Assembly: GCF_947488185.1 (NCBI RefSeq)
Contig: NZ_CANKYM010000001.1
Coordinates: 682,001 to 746,000, forward strand
Direction: 5' to 3'
Length of the DNA stretch: 64,000 nucleotides
Origin: an uncultured Roseobacter sp.
Lineage (GTDB): Bacteria; Pseudomonadota; Alphaproteobacteria; Rhodobacterales; Rhodobacteraceae
Shown here: positions 1-12,000 of the stretch, one piece after another
Layout: each line of letters begins with the position of its first letter
Numbering within the stretch: position 1 is the stretch's first letter
Notes under the pieces: model-generated
The model's database searches: none
Seen by the model: only the letters and a program-made list of their open reading frames with translations
Told to the model about the DNA's origin: nothing
Program-made: the position numbers and the translations under genes

Positions 1-3000
1 CCAGTGGAGGTCGGCGTCCTTTCCAGATCGTCAAAGACTCCCCGAGTTGGGTCTTCAGGCCGCGAGGAAGGCCCCGCCTTTTCATCCGGCGTACCCATAT
101 GCGTCGCCGCGCGCGCAAACGGGATCGACGGGATCAGGATGACGCGACGCGCAGAGGCAGGTTGCCCGCGTGATGTGAACCGCTTGTCTCTTGGGTTCTT
201 CTCGTTCTCATCAGTACTCCGCACAAGCATCAGACCAGCCTGATCGGGGCCCATGGGGCCATTGGTCCTTGCGGCATGCCCCTCCGGCATCAACACTTGA
301 GGCGCACCTATTTTCGCCTGTCGCAGAGCTCGGACATAAGGCCGGACATTTGGCCCTACACAGGTATTGTCCCCGTCTACACACTTCTGCGACGCCGCCT
401 GCATACGCGTCGACGGGTAATAAAGGTCCGCACGTGTATCGGTCTTGCTGGTATCATCTGGGAAATCGGCACCGTCCAACGACCGTCCGCCAGAAAATAC
501 AGCAGCGAGCGCAAACCGATACGGGCGTCCGTAGCGCAATCGCGGGATCTGGTAGTCGTCGCCGTCAGGAATGCTCAACTCACGTCCGAAAATCAGCACG
601 TCAGCCGTCGTCTTCTCTGCACCCGGCTGCGTGGAGCACTCGACGCCCATCGGGCCGCCGTCCCAGACCGATACCGCCTGCTCGAAAACAGCTTCGGTTT
701 CGAGCTCGTCATCGGCATTGGGTGTGGCAGCCTTGGGCAGCATCCGTCCGGGCACGTTCATCGCCGCGCTTTCAAGGGCGACCCGCTCCGATGAGCCGGC
801 CCGACCAATCAACCGCGTGAGCACGCGCTCGATCCGTCCGGAGTTTCGCCATTTCGGGCCGGTTGTGCCAAATTCAATCGCCCGCGACATCATCGGATGC
901 CACTTGGTGCACACGCTTCCCGGTGTGCCAATGAAGAAACGGTAACCGGTCGTCAGATCTTCCCCGTCGAGCACGATGGAAGTGCGCCCATCGACAACAC
1001 AGGTGGCAATCTGTCCCTTATCCGCCAGCTTCGCATCGCGGGCCGCCATCTTGCGAATAGCCTGAGCACAAAGGCCCCGGTCAAGCAGCGTGAGACCGAC
1101 GTCCTGTCGGTCACCTTCGTCATCAAGCCCTGCCCCGTCGCCTGGCTCATTGACACCGGGCGGAAGAGCATTGGATGCCGTGGCCGCCGCACCCGGCGTC
1201 TTCTCACGCGCGTTTGTCTCTTCTTGCGTTTTGACCTCTTCTTCGGCCTCGGAATTCGCCTGTTCGATGCTGCGCCGCTGGATTTCCAGCTCCATCGCGG
1301 TGCGGATATCGAGGCTCGTGATGTCAAAACGCGGTGTCTTGCTCGTCAGTTCGTTGCCCGAACCAAACCCCATGACCATCAGACCGCCATAGTGGCGCGT
1401 CCGGCCTTCCGCCGGTGCGCTTGATGCGTCCCCCCGACAGTCGGCTTCCTCGCGGGAAACGGGCCAGAAGTGATAACAAGTCGCGTTGCGCTCAGGCTCG
1501 GTGACCCGCAGAAGCGTCCAGGGACGCGGCAAATCGGCTTCTATCGACCGATCAGCAGTTTCGTTCAGATCAACACAAAGATGCGCGTAGTTGCCCGCTT
1601 CCTTCAGCGCCTCCGCATTACCGTTGACGGTCAGATCCAGTTCGACATCCACCGCCAGCATGGCAGCGCGCGCGAGCGTCGGCGTCGATTGCAGCGTGAA
1701 GAAACTCCGCTGCGCCGCATCGAGGCTTTCGGACGTCTCGGACTTTACGTCCTTCTGCGCCTCTTCGTCCTCTTTGGTCCGATATTGCTGCCAATTGGCA
1801 TACCGTGCTGCGGCGGTCAGATCGTCAAACCGGTCCTCGCCATTGGCCGCGTCGCCTGGGGTCACGCCGTTTTGCCATTCAGGAGCGGAAGGTTCGACGC
1901 AATCTTGCTGCGCCCCTTCCTCCAAGATGCCCTTCGCTTTTGTGTAGAGCGAGACCGAAGTATTGCGCTCGTCCGTCAAATCACTGAACAACGCGGTCCG
2001 CTCCGCGATCCTGCGACGTCGACGCAGTTCAGCAATCAGGTCTTCATTGCTCAAAAGCGCCGCCTTGACCTCTTCAACCTCGTATTTCCGCTTTCCCATC
2101 GGATACTTCGTCGTGTCTTCGTGCGGCATCCTCGGAAACAACTCCGACAACCGTAGTGCGTAGTCGTCGAAGGATTCATTCGCTCCACGCGGCTTCTCTT
2201 CGATGACCTTATCGGCCAGATCGCGCAGCGGGCTTTGGCCGTCCACGTGCCGGAGCTTGTCGCCCTCAAGCACCTGATCGCTCACAGCGGACGTCCGACG
2301 ACGCAATGGCTTCGGAAGCCGCGCGACCTCTTCCTTGCACGCCGCTTTCAGCGAATCTGAAAGCGCCAACGCCCGCTGGTTTTCCAGTGTGACCGCGAGG
2401 TCCGCGTGGCGGATGTCGAGCGCCGCCACGACCTTCATCTTGGCCCGCCCGGCCTCCTCCGTTGGAGCGACCTGACCGTCCGGGCCGTAAAGCGATGCGT
2501 CGGGAGGCGTGTTCGTGCCATCACCAGAGCCCATACCCGACGACGAAACCGCGCCTCCATCGAGCGACCGGCTGATCCGCGTTCCGAGTCCCTCCCAATC
2601 ACTCTTTGCGATCTTTGCGCCCTTAATGATCCCGTCCTTGTCCGCCAGATCGTACTTCCAGATCGAACCGGCCCAAGTATCGCACAGTGTTTCAAGGTCC
2701 TCCAAGGTAAGGCGCGCCAGCCCGGGCGCGGTGAATTCCACCTCCTGCTGCAATCCGTCACAAACCCGGCCCGAACCTGTTTTGTGTGGCACAGTCGCGA
2801 TCATTCCCTTGATCGGACCTGTCAAAAGCCTGTGGATTTCTTCCGGCCACCGGTCGAGCGCAACTCCGTCAGAGCTATTGGCCTTGTCGAAATAGGGCGT
2901 CAGAAGCAGTGTGGCGCGGAGCTTAGTATCGCCGCAATCGTCAACCGGGCAACTGTCGTCACTCGACGGCCTTTTCACCGCGCCGTTCGGAACGATCCGC

Positions 3001-3065
3001 GCATGAATGCGCACTCGCGGCATGTCCAGTTCTTCGAGTTCCTCGGGAGTCAGGTCGGTTCTCAT
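1..3065 (-). CDS. Very large protein of unknown function, 3' end off the window (gene 2 of giant pair)
   Basis: The frame starts at ATG 3065, overlapping the stop of the upstream giant gene by four bases (ATGA), and stays open for 1,021 codons to the left edge, so the C-terminus is missing. I translated it by hand because it has no stop in the window. It begins MRTDLTPEELEELDMPRV and shows no signal peptide or membrane segment. It is polar and charged, with a run of arginines (LRRRRRIAE) near residue 350, an acidic/Glu-Lys-rich stretch near residues 605-630, and scattered cysteines (CPVDDCGD near residue 40, CVDGDNTC near residue 900). No enzymatic motif or family was recognised. The overlap implies translational coupling and a shared role with the 3,324-residue product. 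Confidence is high that it is coding, low on function. Confidence 0.8.
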   Translation of the reverse strand, partial: MRTDLTPEELEELDMPRVRIHARIVPNGAVKRPSSDDSCPVDDCGDTKLRATLLLTPYFDKANSSDGVALDRWPEEIHRLLTGPIKGMIATVPHKTGSGRVCDGLQQEVEFTAPGLARLTLEDLETLCDTWAGSIWKYDLADKDGIIKGAKIAKSDWEGLGTRISRSLDGGAVSSSGMGSGDGTNTPPDASLYGPDGQVAPTEEAGRAKMKVVAALDIRHADLAVTLENQRALALSDSLKAACKEEVARLPKPLRRRTSAVSDQVLEGDKLRHVDGQSPLRDLADKVIEEKPRGANESFDDYALRLSELFPRMPHEDTTKYPMGKRKYEVEEVKAALLSNEDLIAELRRRRRIAERTALFSDLTDERNTSVSLYTKAKGILEEGAQQDCVEPSAPEWQNGVTPGDAANGEDRFDDLTAAARYANWQQYRTKEDEEAQKDVKSETSESLDAAQRSFFTLQSTPTLARAAMLAVDVELDLTVNGNAEALKEAGNYAHLCVDLNETADRSIEADLPRPWTLLRVTEPERNATCYHFWPVSREEADCRGDASSAPAEGRTRHYGGLMVMGFGSGNELTSKTPRFDITSLDIRTAMELEIQRRSIEQANSEAEEEVKTQEETNAREKTPGAAATASNALPPGVNEPGDGAGLDDEGDRQDVGLTLLDRGLCAQAIRKMAARDAKLADKGQIATCVVDGRTSIVLDGEDLTTGYRFFIGTPGSVCTKWHPMMSRAIEFGTTGPKWRNSGRIERVLTRLIGRAGSSERVALESAAMNVPGRMLPKAATPNADDELETEAVFEQAVSVWDGGPMGVECSTQPGAEKTTADVLIFGRELSIPDGDDYQIPRLRYGRPYRFALAAVFSGGRSLDGADFPDDTSKTDTRADLYYPSTRMQAASQKCVDGDNTCVGPNVRPYVRALRQAKIGAPQVLMPEGHAARTNGPMGPDQAGLMLVRSTDENEKNPRDKRFTSRGQPASARRVILIPSIPFARAATHMGTPDEKAGPSSRPEDPTRGVFDDLERTPTST

Positions 3066-6000
3066 TCAAACAGGTCCTCGGCAACGTCGTCGGTGAAATA
3101 ATCTGCATACCTGCGCCAGTTCCGCGCCTGACATGCGGTGCGGGTATCAATGCGCGGCACATTGTCGTCGAGCTGCTCCAGCCCCTCGGCACTCAGACCG
3201 AGTTCGGCAAAGCGCATGCCGCTCTGACCGAACGGCATGTTACGAAGGCTGGCTTGCTGCTGACCGCTGAAACCTTTCGCCTCCTTCTTGAACAACACGA
3301 CCGAGTACTCGAAATCCGCGAGTCCCATCGAGAACGAGAACGAGAAAATGGCCTCGCCACTCATGTCGCCGTTGACCATTCCAAGCCGAACGGAGAGAGA
3401 CGCCGCAAACGAGAACACCCAAATCTGAGCCGTTCCCCCAACGAAGAACGTGGCACTGAGTTCGGTGAGCTTCTGTCCGTTGTCGGCAATCGATTGGCGA
3501 ATATAGAACCCCGCCATCAACCGCCCTTGCCCCGTCAGTGGCCCAAACGCGAACACGGCGGAGCCACCGAACTCGAAGCTCGCCTCGAAGCCCAAAATGC
3601 CGTTGGCATTGGCCTCTATGCCGAAGAATCCGCTGCCCCCATATGGCGTGTAAGTTATTGTAAATGGGCTTAATCTCGTCGAAAGTGACGCTTTGAACCG
3701 CGCATCCTTGTCTTCGAACGGCAGGATCGCGGCTGTCGCAAGTCCGACGTTCGAAATCGCCATCGCCCCGACCGAGAAATCGCCCAGGTTGAGAATATAG
3801 CCCGCCTCGACGCCGAGCGGTGAAAACTGCGGCTCCAGATAGAAACCCGAGTTGCCTTTCGGGGTGAGGAAGCTCTGGAACTGTTGGACAAACTCCAGCA
3901 TCGGCCCGATCTCGTAATCCGAATACGAAATCTCGAACTGCATCTTCTTGCCGGTTTCGGCGGTGAAGGTCGCGCCGTTGAACTTCAGCGTCAGCGCGTC
4001 AAAGGCATCGCCCACCAGCTTCACGTCAAAGGCGTCGAGCCGACCGACCGTCTTCGCATGAACCGCCGCCTTGTCGAACCCGAGATCAATCTTGATCCCC
4101 GCCTCGATGGTCAGTTTCGACCCGGACCCCGGCGCAAAAATGCCCGCCGTCGCCTGCCGCACCTTGTCGCCCAACTCGACACCGTAGCCGTAGCTCATGT
4201 CGATCTGCGTCGGCACAAGGCTCAGGATGTAATCCTCCACCTGATCCCGCAGATCGGTAAAATCAATCGCCGCAAACAGATCGCCCTTGAGGAACTCAGT
4301 GACGATGTCCTCGATGTTGCTGCCGATCTCGACCGGCGTCGGACGAAGAACACGCCACTCGTTGAGAAACGCCTGAAGGAAGGTGTAGACGTCGTCGGAT
4401 TTGTTGGTGGTGAGTTTGATCCCGCCTTCTGTCGCCAACTGTTCCAGCCAGGCGACGTCGCCTGCCAGGCGGTCGTTGGTACCTTCCAGATTTCCGCCCC
4501 TGGCAGGCATGTATCTGCCAGGCACTTCTGGACGTCCATCGGGTTCGACAAATAGTACGTCGCTCACGCCAAAAGCCTGAACCGCTTCGAGACCGGCAAT
4601 TCCGTTTCTGAAGTCGCAGAACTGTTGGTAGACCTCTAACAGGCTTTCTGGGCCGTTCTTCCCAGCGAACTTTGGCTGTACTTCCTCGCCGTTGGCCGGA
4701 GGCGGGAAGTCGAAATCGAGGGAAGGGAACTGGATTCCAAGCTTCGCATTCAGAACCTTGGCAATCGCATCGTTGGCAAAATCAACCACCTGACTGCTGA
4801 CCTCGGTAAACAGAACTGCGCCCTGATCGGCAAGTCCCTCAAGCGCCTCGACCAGACGTCTTTCGATCTCGTTGACCACGTCGAACTTGGCGATGCCTGG
4901 ATCGGGTGGGCTTTGCAGAAACCTCAGCAGGTTGATATTTGGTTTGTCCGGAGGCGCGAATTCCGCTTTTGCAAGCGCCTCTGCCCTAGCGTTAGGCGCC
5001 GCAGATTGCACCTTCTCCAGTTCGACACGCACCTTGGCAAGCCAGTCGGTATACTCGTCGAGCACCTCAAGGATGTCTTCGGTTACTTCCTTGATGCTTG
5101 TGCCAAGGAGAGCTTCCAGTTGCGTCACAAGAGCGGGCTTCGCCTGCCCCGCCGCGCGGCGAAGCATCGTCTTGGCGCTCTCGAGAAGTTTCCTTAGTTC
5201 CTCAGTGTGAGTCAGCAACAGCGCAACGGCCTGATCCACATAGGCATTGGCACGCTCCTGCAATGCCGCTTGCCGGTTGTTCAGGTTTGTCACCAGGGCC
5301 TGTGCTGAAGTTTCGAGTTCTTCAGTGAAGTCGCCAAGGCTCATGACCCTCGCGAGTTCACTCGCAGCCAATGTCGCTACGCCCCCACCCGCGGCCAACT
5401 GCACGGCCGGATTGTTCACCAGCTTCTCAACAGACGTGGCGATAGCAGCAGCCCGCTCAACGACCCGCTGCATGAGCGCGCGCCGCTCAACGATCATCTG
5501 GCGGAAATCACGGTGAATACTGTCGAGATCGCCAAGCTTGCCGAAGCTGTCCAGATTGCATTCGAAGTTTGCAAGCAGTTCAAACTTCTCGGCAAACCGC
5601 ACCATCCGTGCCCTGTCAGCCGCAACATCGGCAACAGTGGCTTCTATCGCGCCGGCAACAGCGGCGAGTTCGCCTTGTGCGGCTGTAACATGCTGCAACT
5701 GCACATTAATCACTCTTCTCGCCTGTTGCAGCAGTTGCTGGGCTTCCGCACCCAGTGCTTCGACTTCCGGCGCTACCGCATCAAGCTGGCTTCGAGCCGA
5801 AGCAATCTCGGAGCGAGCGCCGTCGACCTGCGCTTTGAGCCCCGTGACAGCGCTGTTGAAGCCGCCAAGCTTCTCGGCAATCTGCGCGTGGATACCATTT
5901 CTCCCCGGGTAGATTGCAGTCGCGACCTCCTGGAACGGCTCAAGCGTCTGCTTGCAAAGCGTCTCGAACCCGGTCATCGGTCCGAAGTGCAACTCCGCCA

Positions 6001-9000
6001 GCCGGACGATTGCGTTGAACGCCAGTTCGAAGTCTCCGGCCTGAATCCCGGCAACCGCTTCGCGCACATGGCGCTCTGTGTCCCTGAAGAGGTTCCATTC
6101 GTCGCTGAAGCCGGTCTTGATCCACCTCTTGAGCGCCGCCTTTACGTCCGCTTGCGAGACATTTTCGAAACTTTCCAGCAGCGTTCGATACTCGGCCAAA
6201 GCTGCTTGCGCGGCTTTCTTGGCATCCGAGTCCGCCAAAGCGGCGACTTCACCCTCAACCTCCTCAAGGCGCTCAAGCGCAATGGTCTTGATCTGCTCGG
6301 CGAGCGTGATGCTGTCAGTCCGCCAGTTGAGAATACCCTCAAGAATGCGTTGCGCACGACCTTCTAAACGGCTTGTAAACTCTGACCGCGTCTGTTCCAG
6401 CAGGTCCTCAAGCGACAAACCACCGCGCGTTGTGATCTGAAGAATGATCATCAGGCGCAGTAGGTCACGGACCTCATCTGCTGTGGGTTGAAGCCTGTTC
6501 CACGTCTGCGAAAGACTCGCATTCGGCACTGGTGGAACCGCAAAAATTGGAAGAAACGCCGGACCGCCATCTTCGGGAATGAGCGCTGTGACGATCTTGT
6601 CGGCGAACCCTTTGACTTCAAAGGGCAGCGTGTCGGATTGACCTGAAAAATAGAGCGCGATGTCGGCAAAGGTCTTGATCAGTTTCGCATCTTCTTCGAG
6701 GTACTGGCTTGCAAGCTCCAGGACCAATTCCGCGCGCCGCTCCTCCAGAACGTTGATAAGTTCCAGGATCCCTTCGATCCCGCCGCGCAAGCCCGCCTCT
6801 ATTCGGCGACCCGGGTCCGAGGCCGCGCGGAACAGGGCGTCGAGAAAACGGCGGCCTGCCGCGAAGACTTCGCTGACGGCAAGCGTGAACGCGATGGCAT
6901 CTGCCGCGCCGATAGCGCGGGCCAATGCCGCGTCGAAGGCCACGAGCGTGCAGTGCAGATCGGGGAAAATCTTGGCAAACGAAATGTTTCCGAGCAGCCT
7001 TGCCGGGACTTTTTTGGCAAACCGCTCGATATCACGGTCCAGTTCGTCCCAGCCCTCGCGGATGTCGTGAATAGCCTCCGCAAGTGGCACAATGACCGTC
7101 GTACGCACCAGATCGACGGTCTCATCGAGCGCCGACAACGCGTCACCGACCGCGTTGTCCACCTGACCAATGGCCGATTGAACTTCTTTCGCACCATACT
7201 TCGCCTGCTCCGCCAACTCGGGCATTCCCGTCGACGGCGGATCAAGCTTCTGAATGAACTCAAACAACTGCTTGATGCTGACAAGGCCAAGGATTTTGGC
7301 GTTGCCATCCACAATATCGCTATAGAGTTTCTTTGCCTTTTCAATGGTTTGCTGAATGTTCGGATCAATCACAACTGGCGGCGCTTCCGAACAGAGCGAC
7401 GGCAGGTTCTCCACTTCGCTGCCCGCACCGTTGCTCGCAACGGCCTTTGGAGCCTCGCCAATCTCGAACGCTCCGGCGACCGACAACAGCCTGTCGCAAG
7501 CCAACGCTCCGTTCGCATTCAACCGGTCGCTCCACGTCAGCACACCGCGACTGCGCGACAACCCGACAACGCGGCCCGACGGCCGATAGACACCGCCGGC
7601 GTTGTCGCCTTTGTCGCCCATCGTTAACTGAAGCTGATCGATCATCGCGAGGTACGTCTCGGCTACGTTGCCCTCGATGGCATACTCCACCGGACCATCG
7701 CCACCCGTCGTCGCCGGAAGGCCGTACTCGACGTAATGTGCATCCGGCATCGCTCGCAGGAAACGCGCATCGATCACCTGCCCACCCCGCGCGCCCGACA
7801 GCGGTCGACCGATCAACCGTTCCGCTTGCCGAACCCGGATGCGGCAACACTCGACGGCCGGATAAAACGGCGGCTGATCCGCTCCCTGCAACACCGGGTC
7901 GCTCCGGAAAACCGTTTCCTGCCGCTTCCAGGTGAGCTTTCTCGCGGTATCTTCAGGTTGCGATCTCGTGCTCGACAACCCGGTCGCACACAGCGTCCAA
8001 AGCTGGGTTTCGGCACTCGCGCTCCCCGCTTCCTTCTCAGCTGCATACCGCCGTTTGCCGCCGCCCATGTCGAGGGTTCGCACGTGCAATACCGGATCGA
8101 ACTCTCTCTGCCCTTGCGTCACGGTCAAAGGATCCGGCGTCGGCAAAGCATTGTAATACGCCGCGAGGTCGCTCAACGTCCCCGGGTCGTTCGCTGCAAC
8201 GTTGTCGACAAACAGCAGCGGCATGTCCGAAACCGTGCCATCGAGGTCCAACTCGAAGCGCACGTTGGCGTCGGGCAACTTTGCCGTTCGCGGCCAGAAG
8301 ACCAACCCCTTTGCGGCCTGCCCCAACTGAACGCGCCCGCCCGGAAGAGCCAAGGCCTCCTGAGTCTGCCTGAGTTCGTCATCAGACGGATCAACGATGT
8401 CCGGTGTTTGCGTCGTGAGGTTTTTCAGCCGTTCAACCGGGAACCGCCGCCCTTGCGCGGGCTGCTTCAGCGCCGGGAACAGCTTTTCCGCCTTGCCGAC
8501 GCGAATGAACAATCGCTGACGCAGCGCCGCCCGGATAGCACCCGTCGCCGGGTCGATGAAGAACTCGCGCTCCGTGACCTGAACCAGCGACGCCCGCTGA
8601 CCAATCGGCCAGAGGAACCCCTTGTAGACAATCTCGCAATGCACATCTCGCCCGAGGTTCGTCCATTGCTGCCAGCTTTCCACTGACACAGCGTCGAAAA
8701 GCGCATCGCCATGGCTGTCGAAAGCGGCCGCAAAGGGTTCGAAGCTGCTGGCATGGCGGAGCGTTCCGCCAATGGGAGTCAGAGACAGTTCAATCGTCTG
8801 AAGTGTCCGAGGCTCATAGAGTGCGCTACCCTCTTCGACGTCCGCCAGACGGTAGCGGAGTTCCGGCTCGGATTGACCGGAGTCGGCGACAAGCTGACCG
8901 TTAGGCTTGCGTCGCCCGAGAACTGGAAGACCCCAGCCCGAACTCAACAGAACCAACTCATGCCGCGCATAGGCATCGATGGCGGCACGAAACTTCATGT

Positions 9001-12000
9001 CGCGTGCATCAATTCCATCGCGGCGCTCCTTCTCTCCGGCAAGATAGGCAAAGAGCCGCGACAACGCGGGTTGTGTCGGAAGCGGATCTTTGACGTCCTG
9101 CACACCCATTGCACGGGTTTGGGTTTGGTGCTCGCCGATGTGCCAAGGCGCAATCGGCCCACGTGGCGGCGCGCTTGCGCCGGGGAACCGTTTTCGGGCG
9201 GCCTCTGCCGGATACGGCGGGTTCTTCGCCGTCGCATCGAATGCCGGAAACAGCTTCCTTTGGGCACGCGCCGTGAAAACGTCCGGGCGCAGGTCGGGAG
9301 AATGAATGGCCCGAAGGTTGGGGTCGACGTCGCCCGTCAGAAACTCGGCTGACCAGAGCGGCACATAGGGCTTCTTTTCGAACAACGGTATCCCGTGACA
9401 ACCGTTGTTCTTGTCGTCCTCGTCGTGCTTCTCCGGCTTGCAATAGATACCATCGGGAACTTCACCGGAGTTGACCACGACAACAGCGTTCTGATCGGGC
9501 GAAAGCGTGAGGCGTGCGGGGATCTCGATGGCCGTTTCCCGCAGATGTGGAGCATCGGTCAGCGATCTGGCGATCTCGCCAAGACGTGTGCCCGACGTCA
9601 CGAAGGGACCCGAAGTGAAGTTGAGGAGATCGAGCCGAGCGCCCTGCGAGAGATCGAGGCGGCGGCGCGAGGCAACGTCGATCCGCCCTGTCTCGCTGGG
9701 GCGATAGACGGCCTGAGCCCGGCGAACAACCGAAAGGTCGAAGTCGGAAAACCGCGTCAGGCTCGACAGCGAAAATGGTAACCGGTCCCGCACTTCCTCG
9801 GCACGCGCATCCGACGGAATATCGAGCGTGGCAACCCTGTTGCGCGCCACCGAGATGCCGTCACGGCACCGTACGCGAAACGCCAACCGCGACGGATTTG
9901 CGATCCGCCCGCGCGCCGGCATGTCAAGAGGCTCCTTGCCCTTCAGAGCTTCGACGAATTCTGCCTTGGCCCGTTCGCGCACAGCCTGGATCATCGCGTC
10001 GGTGAGGCCAAGCTGTCCCATCCACGCAGGTGTCCCATCAAAAACATCGGCATGGGTGGCTTCGATGAACTCCGGCGCGACGTCGGCAATTCCAGCAAAC
10101 GTATCGAAGGGTGTCTTGTCCCTGGCAGCAGGCTGCTGAGCGTTGCTCAGCCCCTCCAATGCAACGTCCAAAACCAGGTCCCGATAAACGGACCGGAAAA
10201 GTTGGTAGGACGGGAATTGCGTTTCCAGCCGTTGTTCCAGCGCAAGCGCACCCTCAAAGGAAGCATCGGCCCGAGCAATACGCCTCATTTCCTCGGTCAG
10301 AGAAGCTGCTCCGAGATTTCCTGCATCGCGATGCAGGTCCCTTGCCGCCTGCGCGACTCTGGCGAGGAGGCGCTCGGCCGACTTGGTGAGCTTTGCCTCG
10401 AACGTCTGCCGCCAAACCTTCATCGCGACGCGCATCACGTCGGGGTCAAGCGCGTAAGGTCCGATGTAAACCCTCTGATCCGCCGGCACATCGTTCAATT
10501 TCGACAAGCCCGCGACAAAGCTTGTGGAGAGTTCCGCAAATGGGCGCGGAACTGGCTCCGGATCGGGCGCACCCGCTGCTTTTGCCGCTTTGGCCCTGCC
10601 ATCAGTCGCCTGCGCTTCCGCTTCTTCGAACGCCACCTTCGCGGTATTCAACGCGGTGCGGAACGCCACCTTCGCGTCGTCGCTGTCCAGAAGTCGGAGA
10701 AGATCGACAACCTGTTGTCGATCGTTTGGATCAAGCCGCCAGCCGGCGCCCGCCGGAAGTGCAGTGAGAAACACGCGATCACCGACATAGGTCACGGGCT
10801 CCGACGCACCCTCCGGCGTCACGATCATCTGAGGATGCTTCGCTTCGACCGTCGATCCTTCAAAGATCACATCCGGCAGTTCCTGAAGACCCGGTCGGAA
10901 GAACGCCTCTTCAAACAGGTGCTGCCCAGGAAACTCCACCACAAGCACAGGGCGACCGTCGCGTATGTCGTGGCTTCCGTCCAGTTCCCGATCCGTCGTG
11001 ATCGGGCACGACGCATTTCGCCGAACAAGCTCCGCCCGGTCCCGTTGCATCGACAACGCCATGTCACCAAACCGGAACGTCAATCCGAGAAGATTGTCCG
11101 TCCGTGACGCCACAAGTGCTGCGTCGGACAGATCCAACTGTCCGATCTCTTCAGCCCCCTTCGGAGCGGCCAACCGGATGTAACTCGTCTGCGGCGCTGG
11201 CAAGTCGTTCGGCGTGTAGAGCAGCGTCAGCGATGTCGGCGCAAATGTCAGACGGTTGAAGTCCGCCTCCTCCAGTTCAACAGCGGCCTCGCGCAGCACA
11301 CCGTTGACCTCGATCCAGTCCGTTCGCGGACGACGACGTGGGACAAACGGCCCTTTCTTCTGCCGTCCCCAAAAGAACACCGCCTGAACCTGATCGCCAT
11401 GGCGTTGCCGAAACGGATCTTCCACCGTTCCGTCTTCGGCGTCATCTTCCGGCGCGGGCCCGCGAAATCCGAGCGGACCGATCGGGCTGTCAATGCGCCA
11501 GTGACGGTTGGCCGCCGCCTTGAAATCGCCACCAAAACTGACACTGCCCTCGCATTGCGCATAGTCGAAATCGTTCATGCGCGCAGGCGCATCGACGCGC
11601 TCAAGCAATCGCCCGCGCAGGGTTTCGAACGGTCCGGCGGCCGCCTTCGCATTCCCGGTGATATCGATCTGGGCCCAATCGGTCAGAAGCGACGCCTCAG
11701 AGCGCAACTGCCCCGGCGCAACCTTTCCCGGGCTGATCTCGGTCGGCTCCAAAATGCGGAAGAGCACCTGGCTGTCCCCTCTCGCGTCCGGGTCCATTTG
11801 CAATGTCAGCCCCGGTGCCAGCCCTCTGGCCTTGAAGACCAATGGCGCATCGCCCGGCGCAACACGCGACTGCGCCACCAACTCAAATGCCCCGGTTGCG
11901 ACCGACGGGCCGGAGCGCTCATCGATATCCGGAACAGGCTTCGGTTCGTCGTCATCGTCTTCTGGAGGATTGCCGTTCGCGGATTCCGGCGGCAGTTCCG

